From Alphaproteobacteria bacterium (lineage in GTDB: Bacteria > Pseudomonadota > Alphaproteobacteria > ATCC43930 > CGMCC-115725), in NCBI GenBank assembly GCA_017353855.1, contig JAFMSA010000004.1:1-27342 (forward strand): DNA of 27,342 nucleotides, written 5' to 3'. The notes under the pieces are model-generated. The model searched no databases. It was not told the DNA's origin and saw only the letters and a program-made list of their open reading frames with translations. The translations under genes and the position numbers were made by a program. Positions 1 to 8,475 of the stretch are shown in pieces. Every line of letters begins with the position of its first letter. The first letter of the stretch is position 1.

Positions 1-1876
1 CGTGCAGTTGCTCAACGTGAACGCCGCCGAGCCCCACCATCAGCATCGGGCCGAATGTCGGGTCGCGCGAAACGCCAAGGATCATTTCGCGGCCGCGCGG
101 CGCCATCGCCTGCACCAGAACACCCTCTATGCGCGCCTCCGGATGGGCCGCTCTGGCGTTTGCCAGCGCCTGCCGGTAGGCGTCACGGACGGCCCTTTCA
201 CCGGTAATGCCGAGAACGACCGCACCGGCCTCGGTCTTGTGCGGAATCTGCGGGGATTGCACCTTGAGTGCGACCGGGCCGCCAATCCGGTCGGCCGCCG
301 CGGCTGCCTCATCGGCATTCACTGCCAGCATTTCGGTCGGACGCGGAACGCCGTAGCGTGCGAGCACTGATTTGGCCTCGGCCTCGCTCAGAACAGGCCC
401 GGCGGCGGCGAGCACGTGGCGGATTTCCCCGCGCAGATCCGGCGGTGTTGCCGGCGCCGGTTTGGCCTGCTGCCGCCGCGCCTGAAACGCAGCATAATCG
501 ACCAGTGCGCGGATCGCGCGGGCGCAGCTCGGCATCGAAGTATAACAGGGGATACCCGCATCGGCGAACCGCGCCATCGCTCCCGGCGAAGCGGTTGTGT
601 AGGTGGACAAGATGATCGGCTGGTCGGTGGACGCCGTGACCGTCGCGAGCTCCTTTGCCCGCTCGGCCGCCGTCGCCTCGTTTGCCAGCGAGCCGATCAG
701 CAGAATCACATCGATCCGTTTCGATTCGCGGACGATCTCGACGAGCCGGGCATAACCCACCTCATGGATCGCCTGTGCGGTGCCGTCGACAGGATTTTGC
801 GCCGACGCATAAGACGGCAGCAGCGCCAGAACGCGGCGCTGGATGTCGTCCTCCAAAACCGGCAATTCGAGCCCGTGCGCCGACAGAATATCGGCCATCC
901 ATACGGCACTGCCGCCCGACCCGGTGATGACGGCTACGCGGTTGCCGCGTGGCAACCGGCAGAAAGAGAAGGCCGCCGCAACATCGAGCATGTGGTCGAG
1001 ATCCTCGCCGCGGATGACGCCGCAGCGGCGAAAGACCGCATCGTCGATGTTTCCGGCCTGCGCCAACGCGCCGGTGTGCGAGGCGGCAGCCCGGCGCCCG
1101 GCGGCGGAGCGGCCGACTTTGGCGACGATCAGCGGTTTGCCGGCGTGTGCTGCCTTCTGTGCGACCGCGCGGAAACGCTCCGGACGGCGGATCCCCTCGA
1201 GATAGAGGAGGAAAATGTCGGCGCTGCCCTCCTCGAGCCACCAATCCACGTAATCATGCGCCTCGAGTACCGTCTGGTTGCCCGCACTCACCTGATGCGT
1301 AAACCGCAATTGCTTGTCGCGGCCGCGGCTCAGAAACGAGAAGGTCAGCGCACCGCTCTGGCAGCTGACCGCTATAGGCCTTGCTTTGCTCGCCGCCGGT
1401 AGCAGGCTTCGGCCCGGATCGTGGAAAACCGGGCTGAAGGTGGCGACGAGCGGCCTCGAGGGATTGACGATGCCCTCGGAATTAGGGCCACAGACCACGA
1501 TGCCATAATGTTCCGCGACCCTGCCCAGTTCGATGTCGCGGGCGCGCGCGGCCTCGTTGCTCTCTTCGGCGAAGCCGGAGCTGATCACGACGGCGGCGCG
1601 TATCCCGCGCCTGCCGCACTGCTCGAGCGTGGCGATCACGTGGGCCGCCGGGACGAGGATGACCGCGAGGTCGACAGGGCCGGGCAGAGCGTCGACCGAC
1701 GAATAGGCCGGCATGCCGAGCACCTCGCTCTGACTGCGTGTCACCGGATAGACACGGCCGTCATAACCATGCCCGATCAGCGCGCGCGTGAGGCGACCGC
1801 GCAGACTCTCGGTGTCGCCCGAGGCGCCGATGATCGCGACACTGTCCGGCGACAGGAGCGGTTTCAGATCCGGCAT
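1..1876 (-). CDS. Acyl-CoA synthetase (NDP-forming), acetate--CoA ligase family; 3' end beyond window
   Basis: Predicted to join a carboxylic acid to CoA with ATP, giving ADP and phosphate (or the reverse), in the cytoplasm. 625 codons are visible and the C-terminus lies outside the window; full-length family members are about 700 residues. In order I see an N-terminal CoA-binding Rossmann domain (SVAIIGASGD, about residues 13-22), succinyl-CoA-ligase-like flavodoxin domains carrying the phospho-histidine motif SHTGAL (His about 267), and an ATP-grasp domain in the last 150 residues (LKVQSPQIPHKTEAGAV, then DPTFGPMLMVGLGGVHVE at the edge). The ATG at 1876 lies 4 bp after the stop of the acyl-CoA dehydrogenase at 1881-3041, so the genes are almost certainly cotranscribed. 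With two dehydrogenases upstream, it probably activates the acid whose CoA ester they oxidise; the substrate cannot be read from sequence. Confidence 0.9.
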   Translation of the reverse strand, partial: MPDLKPLLSPDSVAIIGASGDTESLRGRLTRALIGHGYDGRVYPVTRSQSEVLGMPAYSSVDALPGPVDLAVILVPAAHVIATLEQCGRRGIRAAVVISSGFAEESNEAARARDIELGRVAEHYGIVVCGPNSEGIVNPSRPLVATFSPVFHDPGRSLLPAASKARPIAVSCQSGALTFSFLSRGRDKQLRFTHQVSAGNQTVLEAHDYVDWWLEEGSADIFLLYLEGIRRPERFRAVAQKAAHAGKPLIVAKVGRSAAGRRAAASHTGALAQAGNIDDAVFRRCGVIRGEDLDHMLDVAAAFSFCRLPRGNRVAVITGSGGSAVWMADILSAHGLELPVLEDDIQRRVLALLPSYASAQNPVDGTAQAIHEVGYARLVEIVRESKRIDVILLIGSLANEATAAERAKELATVTASTDQPIILSTYTTASPGAMARFADAGIPCYTSMPSCARAIRALVDYAAFQARRQQAKPAPATPPDLRGEIRHVLAAAGPVLSEAEAKSVLARYGVPRPTEMLAVNADEAAAAADRIGGPVALKVQSPQIPHKTEAGAVVLGITGERAVRDAYRQALANARAAHPEARIEGVLVQAMAPRGREMILGVSRDPTFGPMLMVGLGGVHVEQLH

Positions 1877-1880
1877 CGGC

Positions 1881-3041
1881 TCAACGCAGCCCCAGGCCAC
1901 GCGCTATGATGCCGCGCAGCACCTCGCGCGTGCCGCCCTGAATGGTCAGCTTGGGTGCAATCAAGGTTGCGTGCCGCAACGCCTCTTCGAAGCGATCGTC
2001 GTTGCTGTCGGGTTGCGAATCGCCGATCGGCGGCGCCAGAAGCCTGACTTTGTCGGGCAGCGCCTGCTCGAAATTAGTCCCGAGGTCCTTGACCACCGCG
2101 GCTTCGACCGACGGTGTTTTGCCGGCTTGCAGCATGCCGGCAACCGAAAGCGACATGCGCCGCAATGTCGCCAGATGCGCGACCTCGCGCCCGATCCCTT
2201 CGGCGAGGCGCTCGTCCGGCTCCTCGCCGGCCCGCCGGACCAGCTCAACCAGACACGGGAACGTCTCGATCCAGCGGTCAGGGCCGCTGCGCTCATAGGC
2301 GAGTTCGTCGGTCGCCTGCGTCCAGGCCATATCGACTCCGCCGATCAGGTGTGAGTGCGGCAGGAACGCATCATCGAATACCACCTCGTTGAAATCGTGC
2401 GCACCGCTCAGGTTGATGATCGGACGGATCGTGATCCCCGGCGCCTTCATGTCGACGAGGAACTGAGTGAGGCCGTGACGCCGGTTTTCCTTGGTCGGCG
2501 GCGAAGTGCGCAGCAGCGCGATCATGTAATCGGCTTGATGGGCGTTGCTGGTCCAGATCTTGCGGCCGTTGACCCGCCATCCGCCATCCGTTCTGGTCGC
2601 GCGCGTCGACGCAGCGAACACGTCCGAGCCCGAATTGGGCTCGCTGAGCCCGATGCAGAAGCAAAGTTCCCCGCGGGCGATCTGCGGCAGGATCTTCTGC
2701 CGGATCTCCTCCTGACCGTAGCGCAGGATGACCGGACCGCTCTGGCGGTCGGCGGTCGAATGAGCGCGGGTCGGCGCACGCGCCGCCAGCATCTCCTCGA
2801 TCACGACATAGCGTTCGAGATGCGAGCGCTCGTGCCCGCCGTATTTTTTCGGCCAAGTCATGCCGATCCAACCTTTGGCCCCGACCTTGCGACTGAATTC
2901 GCGCGAAAACGACCCCTCGCCGCTACCGGCGCTCAGGGTTCCTGCCTCGGCTTCCTCGCGCAGGAAGGCCCTGACCTCGCTGCGCAATTCCTTGGCTTCT
3001 TGGGGCAGCTCGATCGGATCGAAGCGAAAGCTGTAACTCAT
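1881..3041 (-). CDS. Acyl-CoA dehydrogenase family protein (large, FadE-like)
   Basis: FAD-dependent alpha,beta-dehydrogenation of an acyl-CoA, cytoplasmic. The 386-residue length is normal for the family. The N-terminal helical domain is followed by the FAD-binding motif FCIGLSEPNSGSD (about 128-140), the WRVNGRKIWTSNA segment (about 155-167), and the C-terminal signature IQGGTREVLRGIIARGLGL (about 367-385). A YERSG segment near residue 249 lies where some subfamilies carry the catalytic glutamate; this assignment is tentative. The ATG at 3041 follows the stop of the upstream dehydrogenase (3049) by 7 bp, and the ligase gene starts 4 bp after this gene ends. Paired large and small dehydrogenase genes commonly encode heteromeric enzymes acting on bulky or dicarboxylic acyl-CoAs (PimC/PimD or steroid-degradation types). 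That quaternary structure is inferred here. Confidence 0.92.
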   Translation of the reverse strand: MSYSFRFDPIELPQEAKELRSEVRAFLREEAEAGTLSAGSGEGSFSREFSRKVGAKGWIGMTWPKKYGGHERSHLERYVVIEEMLAARAPTRAHSTADRQSGPVILRYGQEEIRQKILPQIARGELCFCIGLSEPNSGSDVFAASTRATRTDGGWRVNGRKIWTSNAHQADYMIALLRTSPPTKENRRHGLTQFLVDMKAPGITIRPIINLSGAHDFNEVVFDDAFLPHSHLIGGVDMAWTQATDELAYERSGPDRWIETFPCLVELVRRAGEEPDERLAEGIGREVAHLATLRRMSLSVAGMLQAGKTPSVEAAVVKDLGTNFEQALPDKVRLLAPPIGDSQPDSNDDRFEEALRHATLIAPKLTIQGGTREVLRGIIARGLGLR

Positions 3042-3048
3042 CGGTCTC

Positions 3049-4101
3049 TCAGGATCCTGCGGTAATAAGGGGCCAGAGTTCGTCGGCGCCGCGTTCGGCC
3101 ACTATCCGCCCGAGGCGCGCAGCCCACATGGCCTCGTTGCCGAACTCTTCTCGCCACGCCCAAAGCCTCCGGGTCGCGTGGTGCAGCGAGTGCTCATAAG
3201 TGAAGCCCATCGCGCCGTGCACTTGGTGCGCGATTGCGGCGCCGGTGCCCGCCGCTTCGCCGCCGCGCACTTTGGCGATCGCTATCTCGCTGACCGGGAT
3301 ATCGGGATTGAGACAGGCTTCGGCGGCTGCGCCCGCGGCGGCGCTCGCCGCTGCCACCTCGCCCGCCAATATCGCGAGGTTGTGCTGGATCGCCTGGAAC
3401 TTTGCAATCGGGCGCCCGAACTGCGAGCGGTCGAGCGCATACTGCACTGACGCTTCGAGGATCCTCTCGAGCGCGCCGGCCATCTGCTGGAGCCGTACCG
3501 CCGCGCCGAAACCGACCAAGAGATTCTGATCGACGGCGGCCGGGCCCGCGGTCGCAGGGACAACGTCGTCGAACGAGACATCGTCGCGCGGCTCCCCGGC
3601 GAGACTGACGGCACGATTGATCGATAGACCGGTGGCCGCAACAAGAGCAACGAGCATCCTGCCTTCCTGCTCGGCGAGGACCGCGATGTGGCGCGCGTTG
3701 CGGGCGAACGGTACTTTGCGCGCCCGGCCCGTGAGCGTGCCGCCGGGGGTGAGCGCAATATGTCCATCGGCGTGGATCGGCGCGATCGTCAGCGGTCCGC
3801 TTGGCACTGCGATACCGGCCCGCGCAAGCAACCAGCCGGCCATCAGCGTTTCGGCGAGCGGCACCGGGGCGGTGAAGCGGCCGGCCACCCTTAATACCGC
3901 GAACCCGTCGGCAACCGACGCACCGGCTCCGCCCAATTCCTCGGGGACCCAGGTCAGCGGCAGGCCCGAGCCCGCAAGCGCGTCCCACAAAGCCTTGGGC
4001 CAAACCCCCTTCTCCGCCTCGTTGACAGTATTGGGCGCGCATAAATCCTGAAATATGCGGGTGGCGGTATCGATGATGATATTCTCGGTGCTGTCATCCA
4101 T
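3049..4101 (-). CDS. Acyl-CoA dehydrogenase family protein (small-subunit type)
   Basis: Second acyl-CoA dehydrogenase of the operon, about 350 residues from the chosen ATG. The C-terminal half is clear: DRSQFGRPIAKFQAIQHNLA, then HQVHGAMGFTYEHSLHHATRR, both typical of the flavin-binding helical domain. The middle beta domain is degenerate and lacks the SEPxxGSD flavin motif of its partner, as is usual for small subunits such as PimD. The frame stays open further upstream (ATGs at 4134 and 4305), but family N-termini begin near MDDSTENIIIDTATRIFQD, so I chose 4101. An AGGAG sits directly against that ATG, which is too close to be an ideal ribosome site; 4134 is the alternative. It is the first gene of the three-gene acyl-CoA operon. 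Confidence 0.85.
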   Translation of the reverse strand: MDDSTENIIIDTATRIFQDLCAPNTVNEAEKGVWPKALWDALAGSGLPLTWVPEELGGAGASVADGFAVLRVAGRFTAPVPLAETLMAGWLLARAGIAVPSGPLTIAPIHADGHIALTPGGTLTGRARKVPFARNARHIAVLAEQEGRMLVALVAATGLSINRAVSLAGEPRDDVSFDDVVPATAGPAAVDQNLLVGFGAAVRLQQMAGALERILEASVQYALDRSQFGRPIAKFQAIQHNLAILAGEVAAASAAAGAAAEACLNPDIPVSEIAIAKVRGGEAAGTGAAIAHQVHGAMGFTYEHSLHHATRRLWAWREEFGNEAMWAARLGRIVAERGADELWPLITAGS

Positions 4102-4993
4102 CTCCTGTGCCCGCTGTCGCTTTCTTCGCGCCATCGTAAAGTACGCGAGCACGCACGAGAAGGCGGTATCGGGGAACGGGATGGGGCGGGTGCTGCGCAT
4201 TCGCACGGGCGTCCAGGCAAGCCGCCTTGCGCATGAGGCCGGCACAGTCATCGGCGGGCCGGAAAAGACGGCGAAAAACGGTGGGAGAGGCGGAATGCTC
4301 CCCATGCTCCTGCAGCATTACCCTTCGATTGCGTGTTCGCGGGGGTGGCAGGGGTCCAGACCACGTCGTCTCCCCGCCCTCCATCAGTTCAGGCCGTTGC
4401 CGCGCGGCGGGTCCGACGCGTCCACCGCCCGGACCGGCACCGTGCGCTCGAACGGCGCCCCCGGGAGAGTGGCCCGCGTCGCCAGCATTGTGCGCAATCG
4501 TGTCGGCACAACCGCGCTGCCTGTCGCGGCCGTCAAAGGACGGGCTTGCGTATCGGCTTTCCTGAACCTCCCCCGGCCTGAAGCCAGCGGGTTGCGACGG
4601 TCATCGCTCCGCGCGGTTCTCGCCAGCACCTTGCGCGGTGGATACATCGTCCGCGGCATCGTCCCCAGGCCGACCCTCTTCGACGGACGATCCGTTGCGA
4701 CGCTCATTGCGTCGGGATCGGCTGACGAGGCCGGACAACAATCCTTCGATGACCGTGCTTCCCGGTGTGGTTGCCGGCCAGCCGCCTTTGAATTGCGATG
4801 AACCCCCGCCTTCGCGACATCATGGACATGTGAGAGCTCAACTGTGGCTCGTCGGTGCCGACCGCCCGACGTCGAGCTGTCCGCCTCTCGGCGACCTCGG
4901 GGGCCTCCCTCCCGGTGCGTACGCTGTTACTCCGCCGCGTCAATTGCAGCGGGATACATCGGGCGGCGCGAGATGACCGGCTGTCTGCTTCGC
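4102..4993. other. Gap of about 890 bp without a convincing gene
   Basis: Open frames exist on both strands (for example minus 4384-4707, 107 codons, and plus 4055-4801), but their products are Arg/Pro/Ser/Thr-rich, match no family I recognise, and lack a good ribosome site. The sequence must hold the promoter of the acyl-CoA operon at its left end, but I could not pick a convincing -35/-10 pair. It may be a decayed gene. Confidence 0.5.
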
Positions 4994-6352
4994 TCACCCG
5001 TGATGCGTGCTGGCGTCCCGCCGTACAGCCTTCTGCAGGAAGTCGAGCGCTGCCGCGATCTGAGGGTCGCTTCCGGTTCCGATGATCATTGGCTTGATCG
5101 GGTGTTCGCCCGAGTCGGCGGCCCGGGCGGCCGGAACAACCGGCTTTGAGCCCCGCACGGAATTGAGCGAACCCGCGTTTTTCAAAGCCCCGTAGAGATC
5201 GCTCTCGAAGCTGACGACGGCGTTTGCGACCTGCTGATTTTTAGGCACGTTGATGACGACATCAGGCGTGATGCCTTGGCTCTGGATCGACCGGCCGGAA
5301 GGCGTGTAGTAGAGGGCTGTGGTCAGGCGGAGAGCGCCTCGCCCCTCGAGCGGGATGATCGTCTGCACCGAACCTTTGCCGAAGCTGGGCGTGCCCATCA
5401 CCGTCGCGCGGTGATGATCCTGCAGGGCACCCGCGACGATCTCGGCGGCTGATGCCGACGCGCTGTTGATCAGCACGGCGATCGGCACCCCACGCAACAC
5501 GTCGCCCGCTACCGCGGCGCGATATGTGTGATCGTCCGCGCTGTTTCGGCCGTGCGTGGTCACCACGACGCCGCCGTCAAGAAAGATCCCGCTCACGTCG
5601 ATGGCGGCGTCCAGCAATCCCCCGGGATCGTTGCGAAGGTCGAGGATGAAGCCGTTCAACTTGCCACGCGCCTGCGCTTTCATGCGGTTGATCGCGGCGG
5701 CGAGTTCGGAAGCGGTGTTCTCGGTAAAGGTCGTGATCCGGGCGTAGCCGACGTTGTCGCGCTTGAGGCCGGATTTCACCGAGACAACGCGTATCACATT
5801 GCGCGTTAACCTCACATCGAACGGGCTGCGGTCACTGCGGGTGATCGTCAGTCTCACCTGGCTGCCCGGCGCGCCGCGCAGCCGCTTGACGATCTCCTCC
5901 ACATCCATCCCGGTGGTGGGCTGGTTGTCGATTTTGACGATCCGGTCCCCCGGCTCGATCCCGGCATCGGCGGCCGGTGTGCTGTCGATCGGCGAGATAA
6001 CTTCCGGCACTTTCCCCTCGAGGGTCAGTTCGACCCCGATGCCGCCGAACCGGCCGCGCGTGACCGCCGTCATCTGCTGGTACTGCTCTTGATCCATGTA
6101 ATCGGAATGCGGATCCAGCCGGGTAAGCATGCCCCTCAGGGCATCCTTGGTGAGGTCGCTGCCACTTACGGGCGCGACGTAATTCCGCTCGACCTGTTTT
6201 ATGGCCTTCTGAATGAGGCCGAGATCGGGGGCATCGGCTGGATAGGCCCCGGTGCCGGCACCGGCACTGTCACAGGCGTGGAGCGTGAGTGTGACCAAAA
6301 CGGCAGCGGCGGCCCTGACAGCCGGGGCGTATTGGCGTGAGATCTTGATCAT
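4994..6352 (-). CDS. S41 family C-terminal processing peptidase, predicted lipoprotein
   Basis: A serine/lysine protease of the CtpA/Prc type that trims or degrades envelope proteins, expected in the periplasm on the membrane. From the ATG at 6352 the protein has about 452 residues. An AAAGG lies about 5 nt upstream. The N-terminus is a lipoprotein signal: basic residues, a hydrophobic stretch, then LHAC with Cys27. A PDZ domain follows (GRFGGIGVEL about 100-110, then GIEPGDRIVKID). The protease core has ILDLRNDPGGLL, the nucleophile segment NSASASAAEIVAGALQD (Ser about 301) and FGKGSVQ (Lys about 326, Gln about 330), so the catalytic triad is complete. The frame continues to 6406, but that start would bury the signal peptide. 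CtpA in this group often sits in a murein-hydrolase/nudH cluster; here the neighbours are a nitroreductase and a gap, so this looks like a separate lipoprotein paralogue. Confidence 0.92.
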   Translation of the reverse strand: MIKISRQYAPAVRAAAAVLVTLTLHACDSAGAGTGAYPADAPDLGLIQKAIKQVERNYVAPVSGSDLTKDALRGMLTRLDPHSDYMDQEQYQQMTAVTRGRFGGIGVELTLEGKVPEVISPIDSTPAADAGIEPGDRIVKIDNQPTTGMDVEEIVKRLRGAPGSQVRLTITRSDRSPFDVRLTRNVIRVVSVKSGLKRDNVGYARITTFTENTASELAAAINRMKAQARGKLNGFILDLRNDPGGLLDAAIDVSGIFLDGGVVVTTHGRNSADDHTYRAAVAGDVLRGVPIAVLINSASASAAEIVAGALQDHHRATVMGTPSFGKGSVQTIIPLEGRGALRLTTALYYTPSGRSIQSQGITPDVVINVPKNQQVANAVVSFESDLYGALKNAGSLNSVRGSKPVVPAARAADSGEHPIKPMIIGTGSDPQIAAALDFLQKAVRRDASTHHG

Positions 6353-6481
6353 TGGACCTTTGGCGGCGAGGTGTTGGCGCGGGCCGGAACCTGTTGGCGT
6401 CCGCAAATGAACGGCAATCCAGCCGCGGGAGATGTAATCTCTGCCGCGTGCGCTTCCAGGGCGCAGCGTACCGGCAGCGGG

Positions 6482-7318
6482 TTAATCGAGGGTGAAACCG
6501 CGCGCCCGCAGATGGCAGGGGAAGCACTGGCCCTCGGGTCGGGTTGCCTGCCGTGCCTTGTCCTCCGACCAGCCGTAAAATGAGGCGTAACCGAAGATAT
6601 CCGGCGAGCGCTGCTGCTCGCGCGGAAGGGAATATCGTGCGTCTCGGCGGTGATCATAGGCATCAACGGCTTGGGCGAGGTGCTTGTCGTCATACTGGTC
6701 GGTGTGAACTGTCACCTGCGATGGCAGGCGCATGCTGATGTGACCGGGGAGGGCCGGATAGCCGGCGCACACTCCTGCCACCGGGAACACCTTTTCCGGC
6801 AGGCGCAGGATTTCGGCGACCGCGTCGGCATGGTTGCGAATGACGCTGATCGGGCAGCAGCCCAAACCCGCGGTCTCGGCCGCCAGAATGAAAGTCTGCA
6901 TGACCAGTGCAGCATCGATCGCCGCATTAAAGAATCCTTCGAGCCTGCCGTTATCCTGGCAATGGTCGCGCAACCTGCCGATCCGTTCCAGACGGTGCGC
7001 ATCGCCGCAGAACACCAGGAATACTGGCGCACTGCCGACCCAGGGCATGTCGGGCACCAGCGCGGCGAGGCGCTCGCGCTGGTTGCGGTTCTTGACCCAA
7101 ATGGCCGAAGCCTGCTGGAAGTCCGATTTCGAGGAGGCCGCGAAGGCCGCCCCCAGCAGCAGCCGCAAAAGCGGCTCGGCAACCGGGCGCTCGGCGTAGC
7201 GCCGATGGGTGCGCCGAAGCAATATTTGTCGCAGCCAGGGAAGGTCCGGGAGGTCACCCGTGAACCTCCCTTCCTCACCGAAGCGAGCAACCCATTCAGC
7301 TTCGTAGCTCGTGCTCAT
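6482..7318 (-). CDS. Nitroreductase family protein with C-terminal CxxC
   Basis: Probable FMN-dependent NAD(P)H oxidoreductase; the substrate is unknown. The protein has about 278 residues from the ATG at 7318. Family features are LLRRTHRRYAERPV near the N-terminus (the usual RRSxRxF flavin-phosphate segment), NAAIDAALVMQTFILAAETAGLGCCPISVIRN in the middle (dimer and flavin helix), and VFPVAGVCAGYP. The C-terminal tail is longer than in minimal nitroreductases and ends in GQCFPCHLRARGF, a CxxC pair. The frame also offers TTG 7348 and ATG 7345, which overlap the hslO stop; none of the starts has a strong ribosome site, so the exact N-terminus is uncertain. The overlap or 26-bp spacing with hslO implies cotranscription with that redox chaperone. 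Confidence 0.85.
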   Translation of the reverse strand: MSTSYEAEWVARFGEEGRFTGDLPDLPWLRQILLRRTHRRYAERPVAEPLLRLLLGAAFAASSKSDFQQASAIWVKNRNQRERLAALVPDMPWVGSAPVFLVFCGDAHRLERIGRLRDHCQDNGRLEGFFNAAIDAALVMQTFILAAETAGLGCCPISVIRNHADAVAEILRLPEKVFPVAGVCAGYPALPGHISMRLPSQVTVHTDQYDDKHLAQAVDAYDHRRDARYSLPREQQRSPDIFGYASFYGWSEDKARQATRPEGQCFPCHLRARGFTLD

Positions 7319-7344
7319 GCGGCAGCCGCCCCGAACGCGAACCA

Positions 7345-8277
7345 TCAAGAATCCGCGGCCAACAGCCGGTCGAGATCAGCCCGGGTGAAGCCGTAGCGGG
7401 TGTTGCAGAACTCGCAGGTCACAGTCGTGACCCCTTGTTTGCGCATGTCGTCGAGCTCCTCGCGCGGAAAGGCGCGCAGTATTCCCTCGATGCGCTCGCG
7501 CGAACATCGGCAGCGCGCTTCGAGCGCGTGCGTGTTGTAAACTCGAACACCCTCTTCATGGAACAGGCGAAACAGCAGCCCGTGCGGCGGCAAATCGGGA
7601 TCGACGAGCTCCTCTGCGGTCGCCGAACTCATCAGGACCATCGCCCGCCGCCAGCCGTCTTCGACATCGTCGGCTATGATGCCGTAACCGCCCTCGGGCG
7701 GCACGCGCTGAAGCATCAGCCCGCCGGCGCGCCAGGTACCGCCCGGCCCCGATCGGTCGACCGACAGCTTAATCCCTGCCTGCAGCTGCTCGGATTGGCG
7801 AAAATAGTGATGCGCGCATTCGGTGAGCGTCGTGCCGGCGAGCTCCACGATGGCTTGGTAGCGCTCGGTGTCCTCTCCCTGATCAACCGTGAAGGCGATG
7901 TAGCCCGAGCCGACGAGAAGCGGCACCGAGGGGGCGGAGATCCCGGCTCGAGCCAGCGCGGCGTCGAGCTTTGCCGCATCATACTGTGCATAACCGCGTA
8001 GCGCGCCTTGCGTCGAGACATCCGCGACCATCATGCGAATCGGGCCGTCACCCTTCGTCTGAAGCGTAAAAATCCCGTCATATTTGAGCGCGCCGGCAAG
8101 CACGACGGCGAGTGTGATCGCCTCTCCCAGCATCCTGGCCACGGGCTCGGGATAGTCGTGCTGCGACAGGATGCGGTCGATTGCCGGGCCCAACCGGACA
8201 AGACGCCCGCGCAGCGCAAAAGGGTCGAGCCGGAAAGGTTGTATCAGGTCGTCGGGTGCAGTACTGGGCGAACTCAC
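7345..8277 (-). CDS. hslO: Hsp33 redox-regulated molecular chaperone
   Basis: A cytoplasmic holdase activated by oxidation: the C-terminal zinc-binding cysteines form disulfides under oxidative stress and expose the client site. The 310 residues match the family. The N-terminal domain includes DGPIRMMVADVSTQGALRGYA, and the C-terminal zinc switch has Cys256 and Cys258 (CRC) with Cys288 and Cys291 (CEFC), so all four ligands are present. Translation starts at a GTG (8277) with GGGAG about 10 nt upstream. The gene lies 198 bp downstream of argF on the same strand, the usual argD-argF-hslO order of Hyphomicrobiales. The gap to argF contains a repeat-like segment, so hslO may also have its own promoter. 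Confidence 0.96.
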   Translation of the reverse strand: MSSPSTAPDDLIQPFRLDPFALRGRLVRLGPAIDRILSQHDYPEPVARMLGEAITLAVVLAGALKYDGIFTLQTKGDGPIRMMVADVSTQGALRGYAQYDAAKLDAALARAGISAPSVPLLVGSGYIAFTVDQGEDTERYQAIVELAGTTLTECAHHYFRQSEQLQAGIKLSVDRSGPGGTWRAGGLMLQRVPPEGGYGIIADDVEDGWRRAMVLMSSATAEELVDPDLPPHGLLFRLFHEEGVRVYNTHALEARCRCSRERIEGILRAFPREELDDMRKQGVTTVTCEFCNTRYGFTRADLDRLLAADS

Positions 8278-8328
8278 GGTAAAACGCTCCCGCGCTTCAA
8301 GAGTTTAAGAGCATCGCTGCCCACCGCC

Positions 8329-8450
8329 ACTCCGGGATCATCCCCGGCGCGCAGACCCGGGACCAAGAAACCCCGGCCCGCCCGTTTGCTCAGCTGACCG
8401 CGTTCATGGCCTGCGGGTTGACAGACGCTCGCCGCGCCCCGGAATGACAG
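8329..8450. repeat. Possible degenerate dispersed intergenic repeat between argF and hslO
   Basis: This segment is built of short GC-rich inverted words (TCCGGGATCATCCCCGG, GACCCGGGACC, CGCCGCGCCCCGGAATGAC). These words resemble palindromic intergenic elements that I recall from Bradyrhizobium-related genomes. Only one copy is visible in the window, so the repeat status rests on recalled resemblance. Confidence 0.3.
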
Positions 8451-8475
8451 CGCCGCACTCCCAAATCACGACATG

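Noticed and set aside
416..1402. Long plus-strand frame opposite the acyl-CoA synthetase
   Set aside because: It is the antisense shadow of a recognised gene; its Arg-rich product has no domain.
4384..4707. 107-codon minus-strand frame in the 4102-4993 gap as a gene
   Set aside because: No ribosome site, no recognisable domain, and a shadow-like Arg/Pro/Thr-rich composition; kept only as part of the gap description.
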